Of a stretch of 64,000 bases of DNA, positions 12,923 to 20,597 are shown piece after piece (position 1 is the first letter of the stretch; each line of letters opens with the position of its first letter). A program made the translations under genes and the position numbers. The stretch is from NCBI GenBank assembly GCA_035544895.1, contig DASZZM010000103.1, positions 1 to 64,000 of the forward strand, written 5' to 3'. Under the pieces are notes generated by a model. The model was given only the letters and a program-made list of their open reading frames with translations, ran no database searches and was not told the DNA's origin. Source of the stretch: JASLEW01 sp035544895 (GTDB lineage: Bacteria > Acidobacteriota > Thermoanaerobaculia > Multivoradales > UBA5704).

Positions 12923-14241
12923 TCGGCGCCTCCGCTGCCGGCCGGGACCCCGAGCGCCTGGGCGAGCGCGCCCATGCGCGAGTGTGCGTTCTCCGCGACG
13001 AAAGAGCGCGCCGCGGCGAAAGTGTCCGGACTGACGCTGTTGTAGCGGAAGCGCGAGGTGTCGTCGCTGCCGGGCGGCAGGTTCAGGACGTTTTCCAGCA
13101 AGGCCTTCGATGCCCTGAGGTCCCCCTTGCGGTCGAGCACCGCGGCGAGCTGCACGTACAGCCTGGTGCTCTTGGGGAAGCGCGCCAGGGCCGCTTTCAG
13201 CACCGCCTCGGCCTTGCCGTAGGCTCCCGCCTCGCTCTCCAGCTCGGCCAGCTCCTGGAAGGCGACGTTGGCCACCCACGAGCGATCGTCCCCGGCCGCC
13301 GCCAGGCCTTCGAGCAGCTTCTTCGCCTCGTCGCGCCGGTTCAGCCGCTTGAGGTTGACGGCCAGGCGGAGGCGCGCCTCGGGCTGGCCGGGCTCGGCTT
13401 CGAGCACGCGGCGCAGGGTCTTGACCACCCCGTCGTACTGCTCGTTCTTCTCATAGATCAGCGCCAGGCTCAGGCCGGCTGCGGTGTTGCGCGGATCGAG
13501 CTCGGCCGCCTTGGTGAACAGCTCCGCGGCCGGCTGGTGCAGCGAGGCGCGCTCCATCAGCTCGCCCAAGGCGGTGAGCAGCCGGCTCGCCACCCGCGAG
13601 GCGCCCTCGCTGCCGGACTGCTCCTGGTAGATGATCGCCAGGTCGTGCACCATGGTCCTGGCGTGGGCCAGCACGATCGTGTAGCCGCCGCGCGGGCCAG
13701 GGCCGAGATAGCGGCGGTAGACCTCGTAGTGCAGCTGCGCAATCGGCACCAGGACTTCCAGGTTGTCCGCGGCCAGGCCGTGGATGACCGCTTCCTCGGC
13801 TTGCAGCAGGCGCTTGCGGGACCTCGCGTCGCCGTCCTTGACCGCCGCCTTCTCGAGCGCCATCAGGCTGCCGCAGGCGCGCTCCACGTCGCCGCCGGCC
13901 CAGGCCGCCAGGGCCTGCTTGTAGAGCGCCGAGACCTGCTCCAGCTTGACGCTCTGGCCGAGCTGCGGCCCGAAATCGCTTGCGGCCGCGGGCTTGCCGG
14001 CGGCCGCGGGCGCCGCCGCCGGAGGGGCCTTGCCGGCCGGGGGAGGATTGTCCGCGGGCGGGGCATTGTCGGCCGGCGGGATACCGGCCAGCCACGGGTC
14101 CACGGGCGCCGGGGGGGCTACCTGCGGCTGGCCGGCGGCCGGCGGCGTGCCGGCGGGCTGCTGTGCCGATGCGGGCGCGGCGACCGCCGCGCCCCAGGCC
14201 AGCCAAAGGACCATGCCGAGCGTGGCCATCGAGTTCTTCAT
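12919..14241 (-). CDS. Exported TPR-repeat protein
   Basis: A 440-residue protein with a signal peptide (MKNSMATLGMVLWLAWGAAVAAPASAQ), a proline/alanine-rich linker (about 28-85) and helical TPR-like repeats in the remainder (for example AGLSLALIYEKNEQYDGVVKTL). ATG at 14241 is chosen for the GGAG site nine bases upstream; an in-frame ATG 48 bases earlier would put a charged segment before the signal. It overlaps the VWFA gene by four bases (GTGA). A scaffold role for the VWFA partner in the periplasm is inference. Confidence 0.88.
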   Translation of the reverse strand: MKNSMATLGMVLWLAWGAAVAAPASAQQPAGTPPAAGQPQVAPPAPVDPWLAGIPPADNAPPADNPPPAGKAPPAAAPAAAGKPAAASDFGPQLGQSVKLEQVSALYKQALAAWAGGDVERACGSLMALEKAAVKDGDARSRKRLLQAEEAVIHGLAADNLEVLVPIAQLHYEVYRRYLGPGPRGGYTIVLAHARTMVHDLAIIYQEQSGSEGASRVASRLLTALGELMERASLHQPAAELFTKAAELDPRNTAAGLSLALIYEKNEQYDGVVKTLRRVLEAEPGQPEARLRLAVNLKRLNRRDEAKKLLEGLAAAGDDRSWVANVAFQELAELESEAGAYGKAEAVLKAALARFPKSTRLYVQLAAVLDRKGDLRASKALLENVLNLPPGSDDTSRFRYNSVSPDTFAAARSFVAENAHSRMGALAQALGVPAGSGGAE

Positions 14242-14410
14242 CTTCTGCGACTCCAAGCCAGCTTCAGGCGAGCGGCGGAAGGGCGGCATGGCGCGCCCTC
14301 GGAGAGGTCACGACAAACTCAACGATTTCTAAAGCTTGTGAAACCCCCACTCACCGCAACTCCGTCGCGTGAACATCACGTCGAGGCCAGCTGATTGTAG
14401 TCTAAACCCC

Positions 14411-14464
14411 GCCGTACGAAGACGGCGCGGGCGTGGAGGACCGCCCTGGCTCTCCACGCCCGCG
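14411..14464 (-). terminator. Hairpins downstream of GDSL gene
   Basis: Just past the GDSL stop lies a 13-base perfect inverted repeat (14426-14438 with 14452-14464, arms CGCGGGCGTGGAG) with a 13-base loop, followed by a small GCCGT/ACGGC hairpin at 14411-14426. There is no clear U-tract, so it is a candidate terminator or transcript-end stabiliser. Confidence 0.55.
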
Positions 14465-14477
14465 GATTGCCGCCGGC

Positions 14478-15878
14478 TCAGTGCGGGTGATGCCTCCGCC
14501 CGCCGGTCGGGGTAGTCGGAGCGGCGTCGGGCAGATGGAAAACCCACGCCAAGTTGCGCATCGCCGCCTCGGTGAAGATGAAGGGGGTAAACCCCGCGGC
14601 GTCGTCGGCGCTCTGCTCGCCGCCGCCGAATCCGGCAAGCGGCATTGGCGGCATGGCCGTCATGGCCTCCTGCTCGAGCGACTGGCCGAAGATCACCCGC
14701 GCGAGGTTGACCGGCGGGATGTGGCCGCCGAACTTGCCGTTGATCGCGGCGATGAAGGCGTTGGCGACGAAGGCGTAGCCGATCGCGGTCGGGTGGACGC
14801 CATCGTAGGAGAAGATGCCGCCGGTCAGGTAAGCGGCGGTGAAGGGGATGCCTCCGACCTCGACGCCGGTGGTCGCGACCGTGTCCTGCAGCGCGCTGGT
14901 GTCCACGTACGCGGCCCCGGCCGCGTCCGCCGCCGCCTTGATCACCGCGTTGAAGGCATCGACGCGGTCGTTGATCGTCTTGGCCTCCTCGATCGACAGC
15001 ACCGCCGCGTCGGACAGGGGCACGCCGGAGCCGCCGAGGGCGAGCGGGACGCCGTTGCCCAGGGCCAGCTCGCTGCTGGCGGAGAGCAGCACGCGGTCGC
15101 CGTCGCGCAGCGGCCCGTTGGGGCCGATCAATGGCACCGGGTTGCCGCCGATCAGCACCACCTGGCCCTGGCGGTTGACGATGAAGCGCGAAACGGTGTT
15201 GGCGAACGGGATGGTGGAGACGTGCGCGATGTTGGCGATCGCCATCTTGGCCCCGGAGCTCTGGATGGCACCGACGACTGCCAGGAAGTCCTGCTGGAAG
15301 CTCGCCAGCGGGGTGATCGTCACCCCCTCGATGACGCGGCCGGAGATCACCGCGCCGAGCACGTCGTTGCTGCCGATCCACAGCGTCACGAAGGTGGGGT
15401 GCTGGGCGAGCGCCTCCTGCAGCTGGGTGAGGCCCTTCTTGCGCAGGATCAGGTCGTGCAGGCCGCCGTTGTCGGTGGTCACGGTCAGCAGGCTGTGCAC
15501 GCTCTCACCCGGCACCGCCATGTTGTTGTAGAAGCGCGGCAGGGTGAGGTTGGCCGGACTCCCCAGGCCGGCCGCGGGCGTAATCACCGGCGGGTAGCTC
15601 ACGATGCTCTTGAGCTGCAGGACCGAGGGTATGCCGGGCTCGGTGACCAGGGGCTGCTGGAAGTCCGTGACGCCCGCCTGCTGCGCGATCTGGGCCGGAT
15701 AGCTCAGCTTCTGCGAGGTCTGGATCAGGCTGCCGCTGAAATAGCCCGCGGTCAGGCTGTCGCCGATCGAGACGTAGGTGGTGAAGTTGGCCGAGCCGGT
15801 GTCGACGGCGAGCGCCGCGCCGGCCGGCACGAGCAGGACGAGCGCCAGAAGGCTGGCCAGGATCTTGAAACGTTGCAT
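14478..15878 (-). CDS. Secreted SGNH/GDSL-family hydrolase
   Basis: A 466-residue exported lipase/esterase-like protein. The signal peptide (FKILASLLALVLLVPAGAALA) is followed by SGNH blocks: block I IGDSLTAGY (nucleophile Ser), block III IGSNDVLG and block V DGVHPTAIGY carrying the catalytic Asp and His. The length and the inserted segments resemble the long GDSL proteins found beside FadL-type porins. A GGAGG site precedes the ATG. It lies 34 bases downstream of the FadL-like gene on the same strand, so the pair probably handles extracellular esters or fatty acids: hydrolysis, then uptake. Confidence 0.9.
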   Translation of the reverse strand: MQRFKILASLLALVLLVPAGAALAVDTGSANFTTYVSIGDSLTAGYFSGSLIQTSQKLSYPAQIAQQAGVTDFQQPLVTEPGIPSVLQLKSIVSYPPVITPAAGLGSPANLTLPRFYNNMAVPGESVHSLLTVTTDNGGLHDLILRKKGLTQLQEALAQHPTFVTLWIGSNDVLGAVISGRVIEGVTITPLASFQQDFLAVVGAIQSSGAKMAIANIAHVSTIPFANTVSRFIVNRQGQVVLIGGNPVPLIGPNGPLRDGDRVLLSASSELALGNGVPLALGGSGVPLSDAAVLSIEEAKTINDRVDAFNAVIKAAADAAGAAYVDTSALQDTVATTGVEVGGIPFTAAYLTGGIFSYDGVHPTAIGYAFVANAFIAAINGKFGGHIPPVNLARVIFGQSLEQEAMTAMPPMPLAGFGGGEQSADDAAGFTPFIFTEAAMRNLAWVFHLPDAAPTTPTGGRRHHPH

Positions 15879-15912
15879 TGCTGATTCCTCCTTCAGATGC
15901 AGATGCGCGCGG

Positions 15913-17220
15913 TTAGAAGCCCAGGGTCACGCCGGCCAGCCAGGCCTTGGTGTCGTAGCGCCCGAAGAAGTCGCCCGCGGTGTCGTCGGAGAACGTCTTC
16001 GCCCGGCTGCGCTTGTTGAAGGGAAGATACATCACGGCGAAATCCGTCTTCACCTTCGCCGTGTAACCGACTCCGAAAGTGAAGCCGTTGCGGTCCGCGT
16101 CGGGCAGCAGCGGGCTCATCGTCTGCTCGGGCTGCGGCGACAGGTCGTGGACGTAGCCGAAGCGCCACTGCCACACCGGGCTGGTCGTCCAGCGCAGGCC
16201 GCCGCGGAAATGGAAGACGTCCTTCCAACGCTGGACGACCGTCTGGTTGGGGAGGTCGCCCTGGGTGAATTCGACGTTGACCTGCTTGAAGTGGCTCCAG
16301 CCGGTCCAGTTGACGTCGGTTTCCAGCAGCACGTTGGGAGTCAGCGAGAAGGCGAGGCCCAGGCTTGCCTGGTCGGGAAACTTGATCGCGGTCTTGACCG
16401 GCAGCTTCTTGTTGAACGGCAGGCGGGCGGCGACCACCGTGTCGAGCTGCGCGTTGCCGGTCAGGTTCTGGGTGAGCACGTCGTTGCCCTTGTAGTTGAC
16501 CGTGATCGGAGTGCGGTAGGAGAGGCCCCAGGAGAAGAAGCTGTTGAAGTGGTGGAGCACGCCGACGTTGGCGCCGTAGCCGGCCTTCCAGCTGCTGGTC
16601 AGCTTGCTGGTGGCGACGTCCACCACGGTGAAGGTGAACGGGTTGACCGCCGGCGCATCGCGGTCGAGCTCGACTTTCGAGACGCGGGCGACGGCGCCGA
16701 TGCCGATGCCGAAGTTGGGAGTGACCTGCCAGGCCAGGGTCGGGTTGACGTCGAGGTCCTTGAGATCGGCCTTGGTCGAGATGAACCGGCCGGAAAAGTT
16801 GTGGGGATCCCTCCACGCGGTGGTCAGGCCGAACGGCGCCGTGAGCCCGAGGCCGAACTTCACGGTCGAGGTGATCGGCTGGATCCAGTAGGCGTGCGGC
16901 GGGAAGGCGTTGAGCTTCTTGCCGTGGCCCGTCGCACCGTCCCCCGGAAAGGGGTTGGCGCCCGTGAAGGTGGAACCGGATTCGGTGATGTAGGTGACGC
17001 CGACCGAGACGGCGGTGTGGTCGAAGAACGCGGCGCCGCCGGCGTTGAAGAACAGTGCCGAGGGGTCATCGGCCTGCGCCGTGAACGCATCGGCCATTCC
17101 CAGCGCCTTGCTGCCCGCCTCGTAGATCGCGAACCCGGCCGCGTGCAAGGGCAGGGTGGCCAGCGTGCCGAGGGCCGCAACGACCAAGGCCCTCCAGATC
17201 GAACCTCCTCGCCTGCGCAT
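15913..17220 (-). CDS. FadL/OmpP1/TodX-family outer membrane channel
   Basis: A 435-residue outer-membrane beta-barrel for hydrophobic compounds. After a signal peptide (ALVVAALGTLATLPLHAA) comes the FadL N-terminal hatch: AGFAIYEAGSKALGMADAF and DDPSALFFNAGG. Alternating beta strands fill the rest and it ends in the aromatic C-terminus usual for barrels (GVTLGF). AGGAGG lies eight bases before the ATG. It is upstream of the GDSL hydrolase in a likely two-gene operon. Long-chain fatty acid or aromatic uptake is inferred from the family. Confidence 0.92.
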   Translation of the reverse strand: MRRRGGSIWRALVVAALGTLATLPLHAAGFAIYEAGSKALGMADAFTAQADDPSALFFNAGGAAFFDHTAVSVGVTYITESGSTFTGANPFPGDGATGHGKKLNAFPPHAYWIQPITSTVKFGLGLTAPFGLTTAWRDPHNFSGRFISTKADLKDLDVNPTLAWQVTPNFGIGIGAVARVSKVELDRDAPAVNPFTFTVVDVATSKLTSSWKAGYGANVGVLHHFNSFFSWGLSYRTPITVNYKGNDVLTQNLTGNAQLDTVVAARLPFNKKLPVKTAIKFPDQASLGLAFSLTPNVLLETDVNWTGWSHFKQVNVEFTQGDLPNQTVVQRWKDVFHFRGGLRWTTSPVWQWRFGYVHDLSPQPEQTMSPLLPDADRNGFTFGVGYTAKVKTDFAVMYLPFNKRSRAKTFSDDTAGDFFGRYDTKAWLAGVTLGF

Positions 17221-17457
17221 CCTTGGATCCTCCTATGCCATGAGAAAGGTTGAAGTCCGCCGCGGCCTCCCCTTTTCGCCGCCGGCGCGCGGCGGGCGCT
17301 TTCAGCATGGGGAGGAAACTGACCGAGAAGGCTAAGCTTTCTCCGAGAACCTTAGACCCAAGCGCGAGAGGTGTCAACGGTTTGCCGGCGGCGGGGGTGG
17401 GGCACGCTGCTCAAGCCGCTGGCAGCCTGCTAGAGTAAGGCGCCTGGAGGAGGGGCC

Positions 17458-17943
17458 ATGCAGTTCGAGCATGAGATCCACGAGGAAACGTTCAACCGGG
17501 TCAAGGAGTACCTCGCCGAGCTTTTCGAGGAGCCTTACCACGACCCGGAGAACGACCATTTCTACGTCCGCTACGGCACGACCGTGCTCGAGATCTCGGT
17601 GGAGCCTTATGGCGCCGAGGAGGCGATCGTGATCATCATGTCGTACTGCGTGCAGGACGTGGAGATCGAGGAAAACCTTCTGCTCGGCCTGCTCGAGCTC
17701 AACCACGGGCTCACCTGCGGCGCCTTCTCCCTGGTCGGCAACGACATCTTCTTCGCCCACTCGCTGTTCGGCCGCAGCCTCGAGCCGCGCGACCTGCTGC
17801 GCGCGATCACCGCGGTGGCCACCGTGGCCGACGACTACGACGACAGGATCGTCGCGCGCTACGGCGGCCAGACCGCCCTCGAGCGCATCCAGGACACCGG
17901 CGGCCGGCGCCGCCGGGTGGGCGACGGACTGGGAGAGGAATAG
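17458..17943 (+). CDS. YbjN/type III chaperone-like small acidic protein
   Basis: A 161-residue acidic cytosolic protein. The region 1-140 has the alpha/beta pattern of the YbjN and CesT-type chaperone fold (YVRYGTTVLEISVEPYG, then LLGLLELNHGLTCGAFSLVGNDIFFAHSL in two pieces). No secretion system lies nearby, so a peptide-binding or general chaperone role is only inferred. A GGAGGAGG site precedes the ATG. The last 20 residues are basic and low in complexity. Confidence 0.75.
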   Translation: MQFEHEIHEETFNRVKEYLAELFEEPYHDPENDHFYVRYGTTVLEISVEPYGAEEAIVIIMSYCVQDVEIEENLLLGLLELNHGLTCGAFSLVGNDIFFAHSLFGRSLEPRDLLRAITAVATVADDYDDRIVARYGGQTALERIQDTGGRRRRVGDGLGEE

Positions 17944-17994
17944 AACGAGACCCGTCCGTGCGCGAGGGAGCGGGGGCATTCCCGGCCCCCCCGG

Positions 17995-18516
17995 CTACCA
18001 GCTTTTTCCCTTGACAGCTTCGGCCGCCTCGCGGTCCAGCTCCTTGCGCCTCTCGCTCTCGCGCTTGTCGTAGAGCTTCTTGCCCTGGGCGAGCGCGATC
18101 TTCACCTTGATCCAGTTGCCCTTGAGATAGACCGACAGCGGCACCACGGTGTGACCTCTGAGCAGGGCGCGGCCGAACAGGCGCTCGATCTGCCGCCGCT
18201 TGAGCAGCAAGCGGCGCGGCCGCTCGGGCGGGTGGTTCTCGCGGTTGCCGTGGCTGTAGGCGCTGATGTGGGCGCCGACCAGGTAGGCCTGGCCATCGCG
18301 GAACTCGACAAAACTGTCCTTGAGCTGCACCTTGCCGGAGCGCACCGCCTTGACCTCCGTGCCTTGCAGCTGGATGCCGGCCTCGACCGCCTCCAGGATG
18401 TGGTAGTCGTGGCGCGCGCGCCGATTGCTCGCCAGGCTGCGCGGCGCGCCCCGGTCCCGGCCGCCGCCGCCGCACGGGCGCTCCTTGGCTTTCGGGCTCG
18501 CTTTCGTGCTCGACAT
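17995..18516 (-). CDS. smpB: SsrA-binding protein SmpB
   Basis: A 173-residue tmRNA-binding protein needed for trans-translation. The core is typical: NRRARHDYHILEAVEAGI, LQGTEVKAVRSGK, DSFVEF, the Y/H-rich ISAYSHGN and the basic C-terminal tail after QGKKLYDKRESERRKE. The start at 18516 leaves about 30 extra basic residues ahead of the conserved core, longer than most SmpB proteins; a later start is possible but no better ATG exists. The tmRNA gene is not in this window. Confidence 0.96.
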   Translation of the reverse strand: MSSTKASPKAKERPCGGGGRDRGAPRSLASNRRARHDYHILEAVEAGIQLQGTEVKAVRSGKVQLKDSFVEFRDGQAYLVGAHISAYSHGNRENHPPERPRRLLLKRRQIERLFGRALLRGHTVVPLSVYLKGNWIKVKIALAQGKKLYDKRESERRKELDREAAEAVKGKSW

Positions 18517-18771
18517 GCAGCCGCAGTCTACCTGGCCCGGCCTCCGGCCAGGCGCGCCCGCGGAGGGCCCTGCCATTGACCAGGAATTTGTGCTGCGCAA
18601 ATGCAGCACCAGCGTGTGGCTCCAGAGCCACAGTGGCCGGACCCAGGGCAGCTAGTGGAGCTTGCGTGAATATCGTTAAGCATTGACTGGTCGTCACTTG
18701 CGGCTCGAGACGCGGCGGCTGCGGGCGGCGGGGAGGGGTGGCACCGACTCTGCACCTCAGGGGACCAAGCC

Positions 18772-19845
18772 ATGGACCGCCTCGCGCCCAACACCCGACT
18801 CGGCCCGCATTCGCTGCTGTTCAATCAAAAGACCGTCGCCCGCCAGGTCGGCATCTCCGGGGTGGGCATCCACACCGGCAAAGTCATCCGCGTCAAGATG
18901 AGCCCGGCTCCCGCTGGAACGGGCATCGTTTTCCGCCGGCTGGACAGCGCCGGCGTCGAGATCCCGGCCCTGGCGAGCGAGGTGAGCTCGGTCGAGCTGG
19001 CCACCACCCTCGGCCGCGACGACGTGACGATCTCCACGGTCGAGCATCTGCTGGCGGCGGTGCGGGTGTGCGACATCGACAACTTGTGGATCGAGCTCGA
19101 CGGCCCCGAGGTGCCCATCCTCGACGGCTCGGCTTCACCCTTCCTGCACCTGCTCGAAGCGGCGGGAGTGCTCTGGCAGCAGGAGCCGCGCCGCATCATG
19201 GCGATCACCGCTCCGCTGACCGTCGAGCTCGGCGGCAAGCTCATCCGCGCCTCTCCCTACCCGGGTCTGCGCGTCAGCTACGTCATCGACTTCGCGCACC
19301 CGGCCATCGGCCACCAGGAGATCGATCTGGTGGTAAGCCCGGAGCTGTTCGCGCGCGAGCTGGCGCCGGCCCGCACCTTCGGTCTGCTCGACGACGTCGA
19401 GCGGCTGCGCCGCCGCGGGCTGGGCCTCGGCGGCGACCACGACAACTGCGTGGTCTTCGGCCCCGAAGGCCCCGCCAACACCGGTTTGCGCTTCGCCGAC
19501 GAGCCGGTGCGCCACAAAGCCCTCGACGTGGTCGGCGACCTGGCGCTGTCGGGGGCACCGCTCTGGGGATACGTCGAGGTCGTGCGCGGCGGCCATCAGC
19601 TCCATTTCTCGCTGCTCGAGGCGCTCCGCCAGCGGACCGACTGCTGGACGTGGCTCGAGGGGCAGCCCCAGCATCCTGCCCAGCGCACGCCGCACCATGC
19701 CTCGCAGCACGCGCCCCGGCCTCACCTCTCCGCCGCCCACGCCGCCCACGACGCCCACGACGCCCACGACGCCAATATCGCCGCCGAAGCGGCGCCGCGC
19801 GACGCCGCGCCCGCCGCTCACCTGCCGCGGCGCCGCCTCAGCTAG
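18772..19845 (+). CDS. lpxC: LpxC, UDP-3-O-acyl-GlcNAc deacetylase
   Basis: A 357-residue zinc deacetylase for the committed step of lipid A synthesis, marking a Gram-negative envelope. Zinc ligands are visible: the His in STVEHLLAA and the HKALD motif (RHKALDVVGDLAL); the catalytic His lies in GGHQLHF. GPEVPILDGSASPF is the family signature. The last 50 residues after the conserved end (from about residue 300) are rich in His, Ala and Asp, with a nine-base tandem repeat, and are not part of the usual enzyme. AGGGGA lies seven bases before the ATG. The stop coincides with a dispersed repeat. Confidence 0.97.
   Translation: MDRLAPNTRLGPHSLLFNQKTVARQVGISGVGIHTGKVIRVKMSPAPAGTGIVFRRLDSAGVEIPALASEVSSVELATTLGRDDVTISTVEHLLAAVRVCDIDNLWIELDGPEVPILDGSASPFLHLLEAAGVLWQQEPRRIMAITAPLTVELGGKLIRASPYPGLRVSYVIDFAHPAIGHQEIDLVVSPELFARELAPARTFGLLDDVERLRRRGLGLGGDHDNCVVFGPEGPANTGLRFADEPVRHKALDVVGDLALSGAPLWGYVEVVRGGHQLHFSLLEALRQRTDCWTWLEGQPQHPAQRTPHHASQHAPRPHLSAAHAAHDAHDAHDANIAAEAAPRDAAPAAHLPRRRLS
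19735..19772 (+). repeat. Nine-base tandem repeat in lpxC tail
   Basis: GCCCACGAC-type units repeat about four times, encoding Ala-His-Asp, in the poorly conserved C-terminal extension of LpxC. Copy number may vary by slippage. Confidence 0.8.
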
Positions 19846-19887
19846 CAGCCATCTCCTGCCGCGAGAAGGTGGGGGCGTCCCCTTCCC
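19843..19887 (+). repeat. Stop-abutting G/C-run repeat, copy B
   Basis: Begins at the lpxC TAG (GCTAGCAG), then TCCTGCCGCGAGA, then GGTGGGGGCGTCCCCTTCC. It shares the ordered modules of the copies after uvrA and after the dehydrogenase at 40757, in the same orientation relative to the preceding gene. Confidence 0.7.
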
Positions 19888-19945
19888 CCGGCGCCGCCGC
19901 AGCGCAATCTCGTCCCTCAGGCCCGGTGTTACACTCGCGCCGTCG

Positions 19946-20584
19946 ATGACGGCCCGCACCTTTCGTGGTCTAGGGGCGGCCACGCGCAGACCCTCCGCCG
20001 AGGCTCCGGCAACCGGCCGGCCCCGTCCCCCTTGCGCGGGCGCCTGCGCGCTGGCGCTCGCGCTGCTGCTGACCTCCGCCGCGGCGGCGGCGGCCGAAGC
20101 GAGGATCTCCGGTTTCCGGGTGGATCTCGACGACAACCAGATCCTGGCCTCCTTGACGCTGGTCAAGGCGTTCAACCATCGCTTCCTCGAGCGCATCGAG
20201 AGCGGCCTGCCCACCACCATCTTCTATCGCTTCGAGCTCGACCGCGACCGTAAGCACTGGTGGGATCGCCGGCTGAAAACCAACACGCTGGAGATCGTGG
20301 CCACCTACGACGCGGTCGAGAGGGCCTACACCGTTCACTTCAAGCTCGACGACAAGCTGGTCGAGAGCCGGACTCTGCACGACCGCCAGGCGCTGGAGGC
20401 GGCGATGACTCGCGTCGAGCGCCTGCCGGTGTTCAATCTGCCCGATCCGCGCGACCGCAGGCGGCTGCTGGTCAAGGTGCGCGCCGAGCTCGGCTCGCGG
20501 ATGATCTTGTCTTTCATTCCCGTCACCATCACAACGGATTGGGTGGAGTCGGCGAAGTTCCGGCCGCCGAGACCCGCGCCTTGA
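19946..20584 (+). CDS. DUF4390 exported protein
   Basis: A 212-residue protein with a basic N-terminus and hydrophobic segment (ACALALALLLTSAAAAAAEA), then the DUF4390 domain (about 55-205): ISGFRVDLDDNQILASLTL, FYRFELDRDRKHWWD and TYDAVERAYTVHF in order. The family is often encoded just before NtrY-like kinases, as here (gap 13 bases to the kinase start). A periplasmic accessory role in sensing is inference. No good ribosome site precedes the ATG at 19946, so the start is uncertain. Confidence 0.8.
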   Translation: MTARTFRGLGAATRRPSAEAPATGRPRPPCAGACALALALLLTSAAAAAAEARISGFRVDLDDNQILASLTLVKAFNHRFLERIESGLPTTIFYRFELDRDRKHWWDRRLKTNTLEIVATYDAVERAYTVHFKLDDKLVESRTLHDRQALEAAMTRVERLPVFNLPDPRDRRRLLVKVRAELGSRMILSFIPVTITTDWVESAKFRPPRPAP

Positions 20585-20597
20585 AGCGGCCCGCGCC

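Noticed and set aside
12923..13279. N-terminal extension of the VWFA protein
   Set aside because: Basic, low-complexity residues overlapping the TPR gene; the GTG at 12922 begins a clean signal peptide and overlaps the upstream stop.
18739..18754. Sigma-54-like TGGCAC-N5-CTGC upstream of lpxC
   Set aside because: Spacing is right and only one base differs, but the start point would be near 18765, cutting off the AGGGGA ribosome site at 18759-18764.
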